Of a stretch of DNA of 64,000 bases, positions 39,752-51,757 are shown in pieces. The stretch spans positions 1,116,001-1,180,000 of the forward strand of contig NZ_CP046980.1 of the NCBI RefSeq assembly GCF_030408395.1, in the 5' to 3' direction. This DNA comes from Corynebacterium aquatimens (GTDB lineage: Bacteria; Actinomycetota; Actinomycetes; Mycobacteriales; Mycobacteriaceae). A model generated the notes under the pieces. The model was not told the origin of the DNA, made no database searches, and saw only the letters and a program-made list of their open reading frames with translations. Position 1 is the first letter of the stretch. Each line of letters starts with the position of its first letter. The position numbers and the translations under genes were made by a program.

Positions 39752-40693
39752 ATGAAGCACCTGATTTCAATTTCAGATCTATCGCGTGAAGAAATCATTG
39801 GCCTGATGGATGAGGCTGACCGGTTCCGCGAAGCGCTGCACGGCAGGGAAATGAAAAAGTTGCCGACGTTGCGCGGGCGGACGATCTTCACGCTGTTCTA
39901 CGAAAACTCGACCCGTACGCGGTCCTCGTTCGAAACCGCCGGCAAATGGATGAGCGCGGACGTGATTAACGTCTCCGCCTCGTCGTCAAGCGTGAAAAAG
40001 GGCGAGTCTTTGAAGGACACGGCGTTGACGCTGAGGTCGGTGGGTGCTGATGCGATTATCATGCGCCACCCGTCCTCTGGTGCGCCGAACCTTCTGCGTG
40101 AGTGGGTGCCTGGCGCCGCGATTATTAATGCGGGCGATGGTTCGCACCAGCACCCAACGCAAGCGTTGCTTGACGCCGTGACCATGCGCCAGAACCTGGG
40201 CGATCTGGACGGCAAGAGGGTTCTGATTGTGGGCGACGTGTTGCACTCCCGCGTTGTGCGGTCGAACGTGGACCTGCTGTCCGCACTCGGCGCGCACGTG
40301 ACGCTGGTCGCGCCGCCCACGCTTTTGCCGATGGGCGTTGAATCGTGGCCGTGTGATGTGACCAGTGACTTTGACGCCGCGTTGGATGATTCAGGTCAGG
40401 GCACACCCGACGTGGTGATGATGCTGCGCGTACAGCAAGAGCGCATGCTCGGCGGTTTCTTCCCCTCACACCGCGAGTACGCCACGATGTACGGCTTGTC
40501 CAAGGACCGCGCGCAGCGGCTTGGAAGCGAGGCCATCATCATGCACCCCGGGCCAATGTTGCGCGGGATGGAGATCAACTTTGACGTCGCCGATCTGGAC
40601 AACACGGTTGTTTTAGACCAGGTGACGAACGGTGTGTACACCCGCATGGCCGTGCTGTTCACACTTTTGGCAAACGGAGAGGAAGGAGCCTAA
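39752..40693 (+). CDS. pyrB: Aspartate carbamoyltransferase catalytic subunit
   Basis: Condenses carbamoyl phosphate and aspartate. It has 313 residues. The carbamoyl-phosphate loop is [14 protein letters not shown], followed by [13 protein letters not shown] with the shared Lys of the 80s loop. [13 protein letters not shown] is the catalytic HPTQ motif, and [15 protein letters not shown] [11 protein letters not shown] and [11 protein letters not shown] form the aspartate site. No pyrI regulatory subunit is present, as in other actinobacteria. Confidence 0.97.
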   Translation: MKHLISISDLSREEIIGLMDEADRFREALHGREMKKLPTLRGRTIFTLFYENSTRTRSSFETAGKWMSADVINVSASSSSVKKGESLKDTALTLRSVGADAIIMRHPSSGAPNLLREWVPGAAIINAGDGSHQHPTQALLDAVTMRQNLGDLDGKRVLIVGDVLHSRVVRSNVDLLSALGAHVTLVAPPTLLPMGVESWPCDVTSDFDAALDDSGQGTPDVVMMLRVQQERMLGGFFPSHREYATMYGLSKDRAQRLGSEAIIMHPGPMLRGMEINFDVADLDNTVVLDQVTNGVYTRMAVLFTLLANGEEGA

Positions 40694-40697
40694 AACC

Positions 40698-41981
40698 ATG
40701 AGCACTCTCGCGTTAAACAACGTCCGCCCGTACGGCGAGGACATCAAGCACGTGCTTATCGACGGCGATGGCCTCATTTCGGCCATCGCGGATACCCCGT
40801 TTGACGAGGATGTCGCCGAGACGGTCATCGACGGGGGCGGCAACGTGCTGCTGCCGGGCTTGGTGGATATGCACGTTCACCTGCGGGAGCCGGGCCGGGA
40901 GGATACGGAGACGATCGCCACTGGGTCCAACGCCGCGGCGAAGGGTGGTTTCACCGCCGTGTTCACTATGGCCAACACATCCCCGGTGATTGACCAGCCG
41001 TTCCTCGCCGAAGCTGTGTGGGACAAGGGCCAAGCACACGGTGTTTGTGACGTCTACCCTGTGGGTTCCATTACGCAGAAGCTGGCGGGGGAGACCCTGA
41101 CGGAGATCGGCCTGATGGCTGGTGTTGGGGTGAAAATGTTCTCGGACGACGGCCGTTGTGTCAACGACCCGCAGCTGATGCGCCGCGCCATTGAATACGC
41201 GAAGACGTATGATGTGGTGCTCGCGCAGCACGCCGAGGATCACCGCATGACAGAAGGCGCATGTGCGCATGAAGGCCCGAACGCTGCGCGCTTGGGGTTG
41301 CGTGGGTGGCCGCGCGTGGCGGAAGAGTCGATCGTCGCCCGCGACCTCATCATGACGCGCGATTATGGCGGCCGCTACCACGTCTGCCACGCTTCCACAG
41401 AAGGTACGGTTGCGCTCCTACGGTGGGCGAAAGAGCAGGGGATTGAGGTCTCCGCCGAGGTGACTCCGCATCACTTGTTGCTCACGGACGCGAAGCTGGA
41501 AAGCTACGACGGCGTCTTCCGCGTCAACCCGCCGCTGCGTGAGGATAAGGACACTGTTGCGCTGCGCGATGCGCTTCTCGACGGGACGATTGACGTGGTT
41601 GCCACCGACCATGCTCCGCACGGCAGCGAAGACAAGTGCGTTGAGTTCGACCAAGCCAAGCCCGGAATGCTGGGGATGGAAACGTCATTGGCCGCTGTTG
41701 CACAGATCTTCGTGGAGTCTGGCCTGGCTGATTGGCGTTTTGTGGCCAAGGTGATGAGTGAGCGTCCCGCCGAGATCATGCGTCTGGCTGATCAAGGACG
41801 CCCGATCGCGGTTGGAGAGCCAGCGAACCTCACCCTGGTAGATCCGCACAACCCATGGACGGCCAACGGCAAAGAAATGGAATCGAAGGCGTCCAACACT
41901 CCGTACGAAGGCATGGAGTTCAACGCCCGAGTAACGGCAACCTTCCTGCGCGGAACGCAAACCTACGAGTTGAAGAACTAA
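40698..41981 (+). CDS. pyrC: Dihydroorotase, type I
   Basis: Zinc amidohydrolase that cyclises carbamoyl aspartate. It has 427 residues from ATG 40698, which has GGAAGGAG 10 nt upstream and follows the pyrB stop by 4 nt. [17 protein letters not shown] gives the first metal His pair. The carboxylated-Lys position in type I is replaced by metal-ligand Asp, as in [20 protein letters not shown] and the catalytic [14 protein letters not shown] are further signatures. Earlier in-frame starts would lie within pyrB. Confidence 0.95.
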   Translation: MSTLALNNVRPYGEDIKHVLIDGDGLISAIADTPFDEDVAETVIDGGGNVLLPGLVDMHVHLREPGREDTETIATGSNAAAKGGFTAVFTMANTSPVIDQPFLAEAVWDKGQAHGVCDVYPVGSITQKLAGETLTEIGLMAGVGVKMFSDDGRCVNDPQLMRRAIEYAKTYDVVLAQHAEDHRMTEGACAHEGPNAARLGLRGWPRVAEESIVARDLIMTRDYGGRYHVCHASTEGTVALLRWAKEQGIEVSAEVTPHHLLLTDAKLESYDGVFRVNPPLREDKDTVALRDALLDGTIDVVATDHAPHGSEDKCVEFDQAKPGMLGMETSLAAVAQIFVESGLADWRFVAKVMSERPAEIMRLADQGRPIAVGEPANLTLVDPHNPWTANGKEMESKASNTPYEGMEFNARVTATFLRGTQTYELKN

Positions 41982-42013
41982 AACCAGCACGAAAGAACAG
42001 TTAAGGATTATTG

Positions 42014-43219
42014 ATGAGTAAGACACGTGTACCAGCCGTGCTGGTTCTCGCTGATGGAAAAACGTTCCCGGGGTTTGCCTTCGGCGCGGCCGAAGATGGT
42101 GATGGCACCGCCGTGTTCGGTGAGGCCGTATTTACCACCGCGATGACCGGCTACCAGGAGACGATGACGGACCCGTCCTACCACCGCCAGATCGTGGTGG
42201 CGACGGCGCCGCAGATTGGCAACACCGGGTGGAACGATGAGGACAATGAGTCCCACGACAACCGAATCTGGGTAGCTGGCTTGGTAATCCGTGACTTGGC
42301 CAAGCGGGTCTCCAACTGGCGTGCGGAGCGCAGCTTGGAAGATGAGATGAAGGCCCAGAACATCACGGGCATCTACGGCGTAGACACCCGAACGCTCGTG
42401 CGCCACCTGCGCAACTATGGCTCGATCGCCGCCGGAATTTTTACCGGGGAGCACGCGCTCGAAGATGTTGACTCGCTGGTGGCCCGCGTGAACGAGCAGC
42501 CCTCGATGAAGGGCGCAGACCTGGCCGCGGACGTTTCCACGTCGGAGACGTACGTTCTTCCCGCCGAGGGTGAGGTGAAGTACCGCGTCGTGGCCTACGA
42601 CATGGGCATTAAATCCGCCACACCGGCCCACTTTGCCAAGCGCGGCATTGAAACCATCGTCGTGCCTGCGAACACACCGGTCGAGGAAATTGAAAGCCAC
42701 GACCCTGACGGCGTATTCATCTCTAACGGCCCCGGAGACCCGGCCACGGCAGACGCCATGGTGGAGGCCACCCGCGGCATCATTGAGCGCGGCATCCCGT
42801 TGTTCGGCATCTGCTTTGGCAACCAGATCTTGGGCCGCGCTTTCGGCCTGGATACCTACAAGCTGAAGTTCGGTCACCGCGGGGTGAACGTCCCAGTGAA
42901 GAACCACCTCACGGGCAAGATCGACATCACGAGCCAGAACCACGGCTTCGCTCTCAGCGCCCCAGAGGGCGTGAGCGCGAAGGATATCGCTGATGGCAAC
43001 GGTCGGTTTGAGACTGATTTCGGTCCAGCCGTGATCACACACACCTGCCTTAATGACGGAGTGGTGGAAGGCGTTGCCCTGGAAAACGGCAAGGCCTACT
43101 CCGTGCAGTACCACCCGGAATCTGCTGCCGGGCCGCACGATGCGAACCCGCTGTTTGATCAGTTCGTGGGCCTCATGGATGAGCACCAAGCACACAAGCG
43201 AAACGCAGAGAACAACTAA
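42014..43219 (+). CDS. carA: Carbamoyl-phosphate synthase small (glutaminase) subunit
   Basis: Supplies ammonia from glutamine to CarB for both pyrimidine and arginine synthesis. It has 401 residues from ATG 42014, with AAGGA 6 nt upstream; TTG 42011 is less likely. [12 protein letters not shown] and [18 protein letters not shown] are N-terminal signatures. The class I glutaminase triad is visible: Cys in [13 protein letters not shown], and His and Glu in [13 protein letters not shown]. Confidence 0.97.
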   Translation: MSKTRVPAVLVLADGKTFPGFAFGAAEDGDGTAVFGEAVFTTAMTGYQETMTDPSYHRQIVVATAPQIGNTGWNDEDNESHDNRIWVAGLVIRDLAKRVSNWRAERSLEDEMKAQNITGIYGVDTRTLVRHLRNYGSIAAGIFTGEHALEDVDSLVARVNEQPSMKGADLAADVSTSETYVLPAEGEVKYRVVAYDMGIKSATPAHFAKRGIETIVVPANTPVEEIESHDPDGVFISNGPGDPATADAMVEATRGIIERGIPLFGICFGNQILGRAFGLDTYKLKFGHRGVNVPVKNHLTGKIDITSQNHGFALSAPEGVSAKDIADGNGRFETDFGPAVITHTCLNDGVVEGVALENGKAYSVQYHPESAAGPHDANPLFDQFVGLMDEHQAHKRNAENN

Positions 43220-43236
43220 CCAGGAAAGGAATTGAC

Positions 43237-46200
43237 ATGAAACGAGAAGACATCAACCACGTCCTGGTTATCGGTTCCGGCCCGATCGTCATTGGTCAGG
43301 CGTGTGAGTTTGACTACTCCGGTACGCAGGCGTGCCGCGTCCTCAAAGATGAGGGCCTGCGCGTCACGCTGATTAACTCGAACCCGGCGACGATCATGAC
43401 CGACCCGGAGTTTGCTGACCACACCTACGTGGAACCGATTCAGCCGGAGTACATTGACCGCATCCTTGAGCGTGAGGCAGCCCAAGGCCACAAGGTCGAC
43501 GCGATTCTTGCAACGCTGGGTGGCCAGACCGCGCTGAACGCCGCGATCCAGCTTGACCGCATGGGCATTTTGGAAAAGCACGGCGTAGAGCTGATCGGTG
43601 CAAACATCGACGCGATTGAGCGCGGTGAGGACCGTCAGAAGTTCAAGGACATCGTGGAGAAGATCGGTGGTGAATCGGCCCGCTCGCGCGTGTGCTTCAC
43701 CATGGATGAGGTCAAAGACACTGTCGCGGAGCTCGGCTTGCCTGTCGTCGTGCGTCCGTCGTTCACCATGGGTGGCCTGGGTTCCGGTTTGGCTTTCACG
43801 ATGGAGGACCTCGAGCGCATCGCAGGACTTGGCCTAGAAGCCAGCCCTGAGGCCAATGTTCTAATTGAAGAATCCATTCTTGGCTGGAAAGAATTCGAGC
43901 TTGAGCTGATGCGCGACGGCGACGACAATGTCGTGGTCATCGCATCGATTGAAAACGTAGATGCGCTCGGCGTTCACACCGGTGACTCGGTGACTGTTGC
44001 GCCCGCGCTGACGCTGACGGACCGCGAGTTCCAGAAGATGCGCGATCAGGGCATCGCGATTATCCGCGAGGTCGGTGTGGACACCGGTGGCTGCAACATC
44101 CAGTTCGCAGTCAACCCCACCGACGGCCGCATCATCACCATCGAAATGAACCCCCGCGTGTCCCGCTCTTCGGCGCTCGCGTCCAAGGCCACCGGTTTCC
44201 CGATTGCAAAGATCGCCTCCAAGCTGGCGATCGGGTACACACTGGATGAGATCACCAACGACATCACTGGTGTCACCCCGGCTGCATTTGAGCCGACGCT
44301 CGACTACGTCATCGTGAAGATGCCGCGCTTCGCCTTCGAAAAGTTCCCGGGCTCCGATGAGACCCTGGGCACGTCGATGAAGGCGGTGGGCGAGGCCATG
44401 GGGATTGGCCGCAACTACATCCAGGGCCTGAACAAGGTCATGCGCTCCATGGAAGACAAGCCGAACGGTTTCTGGACCAAGCCGGATTCTTACTTCGCCG
44501 AGGGACGTGAGACCGATGTGAACGCGGTGCTGGACAGCCTGCGCACCCCCGTCGATAAGCGAATGTACGACGTTGAGCTCGCTCTGCGTTTGGGCGCGTC
44601 GATCGAGCAGGTCTACGAAGCCTCTGACATAGACCCATGGTTCCTCGCGGAGCTCCAGGCCCTGGTGGACTTTAGGCAGGAGCTTCTCGACGCGCCGGTG
44701 CTTGACGCAGAGCTGCTGCGTGAGGCAAAGGTCTACGGTCTGTCGGACACGCAGATCGCAGCGTTGCGTCCGGAATTTGCTGGTGAGGACGGCGTGCGCA
44801 CACTGCGCTGGTCCCTGGGCATCCACCCCGTATATAAGACCGTGGACACCTGCGCCGGCGAGTTTGAGGCGCAGACCCCGTACCTGTACTCCGCGTACGA
44901 ATACGACGAGGCGGCCGAAAACGAAGTCGCGGCTCACTCATCGGACAAGGAGAAAGTCATCATCTTGGGCTCCGGCCCGAACCGCATTGGCCAGGGAATT
45001 GAGTTTGACTACTCCTGTGTTCACGCGGCCCTTGAGCTTTCCCGCGTTGGCTATGAGACGGTGATGGTCAACTGCAACCCGGAGACGGTGTCCACTGACT
45101 ATGACACCGCAGATCGCCTGTTCTTCGAACCGCTGACGTTTGAAGATGTCATGGAGATCTACCGTGCAGAAAGCGAAACAGGCACGGTCGCTGGCGTGAT
45201 CGTGCAGCTTGGTGGCCAAACCCCGCTGGGGCTTGCGCAGCGGCTTGCCGACGCCGGGGTTCCGGTCGTGGGCACCACCCCGGAGGCCATCAACTTGGCC
45301 GAAGACCGCGGTGAGTTTGGGAAGGTCCTGGAGTCCGGTAACCTGCCCGCACCTGCGTTTGGTACCGCGACGAGCTTCGCCGAAGCCCGCGATGTTGCAG
45401 CCAAGATCGGCTACCCGGTGTTGGTCCGACCGTCGTATGTTCTGGGTGGCCGCGGCATGGAGATCGTCTATGACGAGGCGAGCCTGGAGGACTACATCAA
45501 CCGCGCCACCGAGCTCACCCCGGATCACCCGGTGCTGGTGGACCGCTTCTTGGATTCGGCGATTGAGATTGACGTCGACGTGCTGTCTGACGGGGAGAAC
45601 GTGTACTTGGGTGGCGTGATGGAACACATCGAGGAAGCCGGAATCCACTCCGGTGACTCCGCGTGTGCACTGCCGCCGATGACCATCGGTCCGGAAGACA
45701 TCGACAAGGTTCGTCGCTCCGCTGAGGTTCTGGCGCACGGAATCGGCGTAAAGGGGCTCATGAACGTCCAGTTCGCCCTGAAAGACGACATCTTGTACGT
45801 GATTGAGGCCAACCCGCGTGCATCGCGCACCGTGCCCTTCGTGTCCAAGGCCACGGGTGTTCACCTGGCTAAGGCAGCGTCGCGCATCATGATGGGTGCG
45901 ACGATCCCTGAGCTTATGGATGAGGGCCTGCTTCCGTCGGAGTACGACGGTGGCTCGCTGCCGCTGACCCACCCGATTGCGGTGAAGGAGGCTGTGCTGC
46001 CGTTCGCCCGCTTCCGCACGCCGGAAGGGGAGATCCTAGACACCATCCTTGGCCCGGAGATGAAGTCCACCGGTGAGGTCATGGGCCTGGCGCCGAGCTT
46101 CGGCGTCGCCTATGCCAAGGCCGAAGACGCGGCCTTCGGCGAACTGCCCGTGGAAGGCACAGTGTTCGTCTCCGTTGCTAACCGCGATAAGCGCAGCGTG

Positions 46201-46572
46201 ATCTTCCCGATCCAGCGCTTGTCGACGATGGGCTTCAACATTGTGGCCACCGCAGGAACGGCGTCTATGTTGCGCCGCAACGGTATCGAGTGCGAAGTTG
46301 CGCTTAAGGCATCGGACGTTCGTGAGGGCGCGGACGGCAAGTCAATCGTGGACCGGATCAAGGACGGCGAGATTGACCTGATCCTGAACACCCCGGCTGG
46401 TTCCTCCGGTGCCCGCCACGATGGTTATGAGATCCGCAGCGCCGCAGCAGCGAACAACGTTCCGATGATGACCAACGTCCAGGGCATCACCGCAGCTGTC
46501 CAAGGCATCGAGGCACTGCGCGCCAACGAGGTCACCGTGACCAGCCTGCAGGAACTCGACCACACCGCGTAA
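43237..46572 (+). CDS. carB: Carbamoyl-phosphate synthase large subunit
   Basis: 1111 residues with the duplicated synthetase layout. The N-half carboxyphosphate ATP-grasp domain has [31 protein letters not shown] and [19 protein letters not shown] central oligomerisation region follows. The C-half carbamate kinase ATP-grasp has [31 protein letters not shown] and [18 protein letters not shown]. The MGS-like allosteric domain is at the C-terminus ([39 protein letters not shown]). Full length. GGAAAGGA precedes the ATG, 17 nt after carA. Confidence 0.98.
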   Translation: MKREDINHVLVIGSGPIVIGQACEFDYSGTQACRVLKDEGLRVTLINSNPATIMTDPEFADHTYVEPIQPEYIDRILEREAAQGHKVDAILATLGGQTALNAAIQLDRMGILEKHGVELIGANIDAIERGEDRQKFKDIVEKIGGESARSRVCFTMDEVKDTVAELGLPVVVRPSFTMGGLGSGLAFTMEDLERIAGLGLEASPEANVLIEESILGWKEFELELMRDGDDNVVVIASIENVDALGVHTGDSVTVAPALTLTDREFQKMRDQGIAIIREVGVDTGGCNIQFAVNPTDGRIITIEMNPRVSRSSALASKATGFPIAKIASKLAIGYTLDEITNDITGVTPAAFEPTLDYVIVKMPRFAFEKFPGSDETLGTSMKAVGEAMGIGRNYIQGLNKVMRSMEDKPNGFWTKPDSYFAEGRETDVNAVLDSLRTPVDKRMYDVELALRLGASIEQVYEASDIDPWFLAELQALVDFRQELLDAPVLDAELLREAKVYGLSDTQIAALRPEFAGEDGVRTLRWSLGIHPVYKTVDTCAGEFEAQTPYLYSAYEYDEAAENEVAAHSSDKEKVIILGSGPNRIGQGIEFDYSCVHAALELSRVGYETVMVNCNPETVSTDYDTADRLFFEPLTFEDVMEIYRAESETGTVAGVIVQLGGQTPLGLAQRLADAGVPVVGTTPEAINLAEDRGEFGKVLESGNLPAPAFGTATSFAEARDVAAKIGYPVLVRPSYVLGGRGMEIVYDEASLEDYINRATELTPDHPVLVDRFLDSAIEIDVDVLSDGENVYLGGVMEHIEEAGIHSGDSACALPPMTIGPEDIDKVRRSAEVLAHGIGVKGLMNVQFALKDDILYVIEANPRASRTVPFVSKATGVHLAKAASRIMMGATIPELMDEGLLPSEYDGGSLPLTHPIAVKEAVLPFARFRTPEGEILDTILGPEMKSTGEVMGLAPSFGVAYAKAEDAAFGELPVEGTVFVSVANRDKRSVIFPIQRLSTMGFNIVATAGTASMLRRNGIECEVALKASDVREGADGKSIVDRIKDGEIDLILNTPAGSSGARHDGYEIRSAAAANNVPMMTNVQGITAAVQGIEALRANEVTVTSLQELDHTA

Positions 46573-46585
46573 GAAAGGAAGCCCC

Positions 46586-47440
46586 ATGGGAACAGGGTTT
46601 GGCCACAGGCTCGTTGAGGCCGGCGACAAATACGGCAGGCTGTGCGTGGGCATTGACCCGCACGAAACGCTACTGGTCTCGTGGGGACTCAGCCCGGACG
46701 TAAAGGGGTTGCGCGAGTTCTCCCTGCGCTGCGCGGAAGCGTTTTCCGGCCACGTTGCGCTGATCAAACCGCAAGTGGCGTTCTATGAACGCTTCGGTTC
46801 AGCTGGTTTCGCGGTGCTGGAAGAAACCATCTCTGCGTTACGGGGCGACTCGCTGGTAGTCGCGGATGCGAAGCGCGGTGACATTGGCTCCACGATGCAG
46901 GGTTATGCCTACGCGTGGCTCGACGACAGCTCACCGCTGTCCTGTGACGCGGTAACGCTCACCCCGTATCTGGGTGTCGGTTCCCTCCAACCCGCGATTG
47001 AAATGGCTGGTCGTGAGGGAAGAGGAGTCTTCATCATGGCTGCCAACTCCAACCCCGAAGCCGAGGCGTTGCAATCGCGCACGCTTCTCGACGATGGGGA
47101 TGGGGCACCGTCCACGCCCTCAGACACTGCTCAGGCACCGACGTTGGCGCAGTTCATGGTCGATGAGTGTGCCAGGTTGAATGAGGTCCCCGGGATCGGG
47201 CACGTGGGCGTCGTCGTCGGCGCGACGGTGAAGACACCCCCTGTTTTAGATCACCTCAACGGGCCGGTCCTGATGCCCGGCGTCGGTGCTCAAGGTGCAA
47301 CGCTTGAGGACGTCACGCGGATCGCGGGTGCAAACGCACACTTGGTGTTCCCGAATGTCTCGCGTTCCGTGCTTTCTGCGGGCCCGGACGTTGCCGAGCT
47401 CCGAAAACGTGCCGTTGAGCTGGCTAAACACGTCATATAA
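46586..47440 (+). CDS. pyrF: Orotidine 5'-phosphate decarboxylase, long (group 2) type
   Basis: Final step to UMP. At 284 residues it is the longer mycobacterial-type enzyme. RLCVGIDPHETLLVSWG lies near the start, and IKPQVAFYERFGSAG and the catalytic VVADAKRGDIGSTMQGY follow. DAVTLTPYLGVGSLQP and GVVVGATV-like VGVVVGATVKTPP complete the barrel, with PGVGAQGATLEDV as the phosphate loop. It is the last gene of the pyr operon and is followed by a terminator-like hairpin. Confidence 0.95.
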   Translation: MGTGFGHRLVEAGDKYGRLCVGIDPHETLLVSWGLSPDVKGLREFSLRCAEAFSGHVALIKPQVAFYERFGSAGFAVLEETISALRGDSLVVADAKRGDIGSTMQGYAYAWLDDSSPLSCDAVTLTPYLGVGSLQPAIEMAGREGRGVFIMAANSNPEAEALQSRTLLDDGDGAPSTPSDTAQAPTLAQFMVDECARLNEVPGIGHVGVVVGATVKTPPVLDHLNGPVLMPGVGAQGATLEDVTRIAGANAHLVFPNVSRSVLSAGPDVAELRKRAVELAKHVI

Positions 47441-47443
47441 GAG

Positions 47444-47479
47444 AGGGGCTATGTGGTGGAAACTCTCCGCCCGGCCCCT
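47444..47479 (+). terminator. Hairpin after the pyr operon
   Basis: AGGGGC (47444-47449) can pair with GCCCCT (47474-47479), followed by ATTT. It begins 3 nt after the pyrF stop. The loop is 24 nt and a competing GAGAG/CTCTC pairing exists, so efficiency is uncertain. Confidence 0.45.
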
Positions 47480-47481
47480 AT

Positions 47482-47512
47482 TTGACACAGCAGGCAAAAC
47501 ACCTGGTAGGTT
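47482..47512 (+). promoter_or_regulatory. Promoter upstream of mihF
   Basis: A perfect -35 TTGACA (47482-47487), a 19-nt spacer and TAGGTT (47507-47512) with an upstream TGG form an extended -10. A second extended -10, TGTTAAACT, lies at 47576-47584 without a -35. Either gives mihF a long leader of about 110-190 nt. Confidence 0.5.
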
Positions 47513-47649
47513 AAACACGTCCCCGCGATGACGTGCTTAAACACAGCTACGGATATCGCGTTGAGGAGAATCCGGTGTTAAACTAAGCGGAAATTGGTGA
47601 ATTGCACGGTTGTCATTCTGGCCGTGTAGCGTCGCCGACGTCCAGCCGA

Positions 47650-47665
47650 GTACATCTGGATGTAC
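47650..47665 (+). promoter_or_regulatory. Palindrome in the mihF leader
   Basis: GTACATC and GATGTAC are perfect inverted arms around TG. It lies 37 nt before the mihF start, between the promoters and the ribosome site. It may be an operator or a small leader hairpin. Confidence 0.45.
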
Positions 47666-47702
47666 ACAAACTTTTATTCCCGAGAAAACATGGAGGAAAC
47701 AA

Positions 47703-48023
47703 GTGGCTCTTCCCGAGTTGACCCCAGAACAGCGCCAAGAGGCTCTTGCCAAGGCAGCTGAGGCCCGTAAGCAGCGCGCAGAGCTCAAGGCTGCCCTGAA
47801 GCGCGGCGAGACCACGCTCAAGGACGTTCTGGACAAGGCCGAGTCCGATGAGATCGTTGGTAAGACCAAGGTGTCTGCTCTGCTCGAGGCTATGCCGAAG
47901 GTGGGCAAGGTTAAGGCACGCGAGATCATGGAGGAGCTGGAGATCGCTCAGACCCGCCGCCTCCGCGGCCTGGGTGACCGTCAGCGTCGTGCTCTGCTTG
48001 AGCGTTTCGGCTACTCCGCATAA
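47703..48023 (+). CDS. mihF: Actinobacterial integration host factor (mIHF)
   Basis: A small nucleoid-associated DNA-binding protein, essential in mycobacteria. It has 106 residues from GTG 47703 with GGAGGAAAC upstream. Its sequence follows the mycobacterial protein closely: MALPELTPEQR start, an Arg/Lys/Ala helix, then SDEIVGKTKVSALLEAMPKV and a helix-hairpin-helix-like GKVKAREIMEELEIAQTRRL. It ends LGDRQRRALLERFGYSA. An mIHF-gmk-rpoZ order is typical. Confidence 0.95.
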   Translation: MALPELTPEQRQEALAKAAEARKQRAELKAALKRGETTLKDVLDKAESDEIVGKTKVSALLEAMPKVGKVKAREIMEELEIAQTRRLRGLGDRQRRALLERFGYSA

Positions 48024-48035
48024 TTGGAGCGCGTC

Positions 48036-48677
48036 ATGAATACGAAGGGTCGGCTGGTAGTTTTGGCTGGCCCTTCTGCCGTTGGTAAGTCAACCGTGGT
48101 CAACCGTCTGCGTGACGATGTGAAGGATTTGTACTTCTCGGTGTCCATGACCACGCGGGCCCCGCGCCCTGGGGAAGTGGATGGCCGTGACTACTTCTTT
48201 GTCACGCCGGAGAACTTCCAGGAACGGATTGATGCGGGTGAGATGCTGGAATGGGCCGATATCCATGGCGGCCTCCAGCGTTCCGGTACTCCTGCGCAAC
48301 CTGTTCGCAGTGCGCTCGATGCCGGTCGCCCCGTCTTAGTTGAGGTTGACTTGGAGGGTGCGCGCAATATCAAGGCCATGATGCCGGAGGCGGTCACCGT
48401 TTTCCTGGCACCGCCGTCCTGGGAGATCCTGGTGCAGCGTCTCACTGGCCGCGGTACCGAGCCCGAAGAAGTCATCGAGCGTCGTTTGAACACGGCCCGG
48501 GAAGAGCTCGCCGCCCAAGGCGAATTTGACGGGGTTGTGGTGAACAATGAGCTTGATGCGGCTGTGAAGCAGATCAGTGATATTCTGCTTGGCGGTACTG
48601 CGCGGGTTGTCGGGCACACAGTGAACAACCACCTTGATGCGGCTGACTCTAACGCGGCAGAAGAAAACCAGCTATAA
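48036..48677 (+). CDS. gmk: Guanylate kinase
   Basis: Phosphorylates GMP to GDP. It has 213 residues from ATG 48036, preferred over TTG 48024 because GGAG at 48026-48029 is spaced 6 nt before the ATG. The P-loop is [16 protein letters not shown]. The GMP-binding segment is [22 protein letters not shown], and the lid has [20 protein letters not shown]. The C-terminal 20 residues are a loose tail. Confidence 0.96.
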   Translation: MNTKGRLVVLAGPSAVGKSTVVNRLRDDVKDLYFSVSMTTRAPRPGEVDGRDYFFVTPENFQERIDAGEMLEWADIHGGLQRSGTPAQPVRSALDAGRPVLVEVDLEGARNIKAMMPEAVTVFLAPPSWEILVQRLTGRGTEPEEVIERRLNTAREELAAQGEFDGVVVNNELDAAVKQISDILLGGTARVVGHTVNNHLDAADSNAAEENQL

Positions 48678-48684
48678 CGAAGAA

Positions 48685-48990
48685 GTGAGTGAGAACGTGA
48701 CCAACGATTTGGCAACAACAGCGAACGCCGAGGACAAGGTGTTTGATACCCCAGAGGGCATTACGGCACCGCCTATTGATGAGCTGTTGACCAAGGTCTC
48801 CTCCAAGTACGCTCTTGTGATCTTTGCTGCGAAGCGCGCACGTCAGATCAACAGCTTCTACCAGGAGCACGATGAGGGCGTCTTTGAGTTCATTGGGCCA
48901 CTGGTAACCCCAGAGCCGGGCGAGAAGCCGCTGTCCATCGCACTGCGTGAGGTTGAGGCAGAGCTGCTGGAGCACGAGGAAGGCCAGTAG
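48685..48990 (+). CDS. rpoZ: DNA-directed RNA polymerase omega subunit
   Basis: Assembly subunit of RNA polymerase. 101 residues from GTG 48685, or 97 from GTG 48697; both ribosome sites are weak and the start is uncertain. [20 protein letters not shown] and [14 protein letters not shown] are the omega signatures, followed by [20 protein letters not shown] at the C-terminus. It follows gmk by 7 nt. Confidence 0.93.
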   Translation: MSENVTNDLATTANAEDKVFDTPEGITAPPIDELLTKVSSKYALVIFAAKRARQINSFYQEHDEGVFEFIGPLVTPEPGEKPLSIALREVEAELLEHEEGQ

Positions 48991-49091
48991 GGCATTTCGA
49001 GCGTCCACTGAAGCGTCACCTAAGCCCGGGTGGCGCTTTTTCATTGGTCTGAAGTGGGCATCGGTATCGCACAGCGCGCGCTGTAGCCCGG

Positions 49092-49097
49092 TAAGGT
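49092..49097 (+). promoter_or_regulatory. -10 box implying leaderless coaBC start
   Basis: TAAGGT ends 8 nt before GTG 49106 and no ribosome site is seen, suggesting a separate leaderless coaBC transcript. Confidence 0.5.
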
Positions 49098-49105
49098 TGT
49101 GCAGC

Positions 49106-50323
49106 GTGAGTGAAAAGCGCAACGTTGTTGTCGGTGTGAGTGGCGGGATCGCAGCATACAAAGCCTGCCATCTAGTACGGGAGTTCACTGAGGCTGGTGA
49201 CAACGTGCGCGTGGTGCCCACGGAGTCAGCTTTGAACTTCGTCGGTGCTGCGACGTTTGAGGCCTTGTCGGGCAATCCCGTCGACACCGGTGTCTTCACC
49301 AAGGTGGACGAAGTCCAGCACGTCCGTGTCGGACAAGAAGCTGATCTGATCGTCATTGCACCGGCTACCGCCGACGTGATTGCGCGGATCGCTGCCGGAC
49401 GAGCAGATGACCTGCTCACCGCCACGGTGCTCGTGGCAACGTGCCCGATCGTCATCGCTCCCGCGATGCACACGGAGATGTGGCTCAATCCTGCCACTCA
49501 GGCCAACGTAGATACACTGCGCGACCGCGGCATAGTTGTCCTTGAACCTGCACACGGGCGCCTCACCGGGAAGGACTCCGGCCCAGGGCGCCTACCGGAG
49601 CCGTCGCAGATCGCTGCAATGGCGCGCACAGTCATGGATCACGGAACGTTCGACCGTTCGCTGTTTGGAAAAAACGTTGTGATCAGCGCCGGTGGAACGC
49701 AGGAGAACATCGATCCGGTCAGGTTCATTGGTAACCGATCCTCTGGGCGTCAAGGGTTTGCGCTCGCGGATATCGCCGTGAACCGCGGTGCCAACGTCAC
49801 CATCATCGCGGGTGACACGGATGATCTTCTGAGTCCGCCAGGCGCGACCGTCGTCAAAGTACGTTCAGCACGCCAGATGTATCAAGCAGTACACGACGCA
49901 GCAGTAGATGCAGACATTGTGATCATGGCCGCGGCCGTGGCGGATTACCGCCCTGAAGAAGAGGCCGGTCACAAGCTGAAGAAAGGCCACGCGGACGAAC
50001 AACTAGCAACGATTACGCTGGTAGAGAACCCGGACATCCTCAAAGGCCTCGTGGAGAAGCGGAACAGCGGCGAGACCTCCGCGACCATCGTCGGTTTCGC
50101 TGCTGAGACCGATAATCCCTTGGAGTACGGCAAGGCCAAGCTGGCACGAAAAGGTGCGGACATGCTCATGGTCAATTCCGTTCAAGGCGGCAAGGTCTTT
50201 GGGGAAGAGCGCAACAGCGGCTGGCTGCTTAGCGCCGACGGCGGTGTCGAGGAAATTGCGGACGGCACAAAACACGTCGTCGCCGCAGAAATCTGGGACG
50301 CGATCGAGAGCTTCGAGCGTTAA
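49106..50323 (+). CDS. coaBC: Bifunctional phosphopantothenoylcysteine synthetase/decarboxylase
   Basis: Two consecutive steps of CoA synthesis. It has 405 residues from GTG 49106. The CoaC flavoprotein half (1 to about 180) has VVVGVSGGIAAYKACHLVRE, VIAPATADVIARIAAGRADD and IAPAMHTEMWLNPATQANVD. The CoaB half has VISAGGTQENIDPVRFIGNR and SSGRQGFALADIAVNRGANV, then MAAAVADYRPEEEAGHKLKK and VNSVQGGKVFG. Longer reading frames would overlap rpoZ. Upstream is the rpoZ stop with a 115-nt gap. Confidence 0.96.
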   Translation: MSEKRNVVVGVSGGIAAYKACHLVREFTEAGDNVRVVPTESALNFVGAATFEALSGNPVDTGVFTKVDEVQHVRVGQEADLIVIAPATADVIARIAAGRADDLLTATVLVATCPIVIAPAMHTEMWLNPATQANVDTLRDRGIVVLEPAHGRLTGKDSGPGRLPEPSQIAAMARTVMDHGTFDRSLFGKNVVISAGGTQENIDPVRFIGNRSSGRQGFALADIAVNRGANVTIIAGDTDDLLSPPGATVVKVRSARQMYQAVHDAAVDADIVIMAAAVADYRPEEEAGHKLKKGHADEQLATITLVENPDILKGLVEKRNSGETSATIVGFAAETDNPLEYGKAKLARKGADMLMVNSVQGGKVFGEERNSGWLLSADGGVEEIADGTKHVVAAEIWDAIESFER

Positions 50324-50400
50324 ACCACAATCACAGCGAGCGCTAGCGCGAGCACCGTAGCGGCGCGACCTTCGGGTAGACGGAGCTGACTGTTCCCACG

Positions 50401-50429
50401 TTGCCAAATTAGACAGATTGGTCTATTGT
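50401..50429 (+). promoter_or_regulatory. metK promoter
   Basis: TTGCCA (50401-50406), a spacer of exactly 17 nt, and TATTGT (50424-50429). The ATG at 50437 follows 7 nt after the -10, so the transcript is probably leaderless. Confidence 0.75.
50410..50425 (+). promoter_or_regulatory. McbR-type operator in the metK promoter
   Basis: TAGAC-AGATTG-GTCTA matches exactly the published C. glutamicum McbR motif TAGAC-N6-GTCTA. It occupies the spacer and first two bases of the -10, where a bound repressor would block RNA polymerase. McbR represses methionine and sulfur genes, including metK, and is released by S-adenosylhomocysteine. Presence of McbR in this genome is inferred. Confidence 0.85.
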
Positions 50430-50436
50430 TGCGCGC

Positions 50437-51660
<1,224 letters not shown>

Positions 51661-51757
51661 AAACCAAAATTTCTTTGAAGATCGTGGAACCCTAGGGGTG
51701 CGGGCAGCATTACATAAGCGACACACACACCACACACTCCTAGAAAGGACACTCCCA

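Noticed and set aside
40632..40697. Upstream start of pyrC within pyrB
   Set aside because: ATG 40698 has a good GGAAGGAG site and matches the family N-terminus; the extension would only re-read pyrB.
49000..49105. N-terminal extension of CoaBC into the rpoZ region
   Set aside because: The family N-terminus begins at GTG 49106 (MSEKRNVVVGVSGG); the longer frame would overlap the rpoZ end and has no conserved residues.
50324..50436. SAM riboswitch before metK
   Set aside because: The promoter lies only 7 nt before the ATG, leaving no room for a riboswitch; the TAGAC-N6-GTCTA operator explains control.
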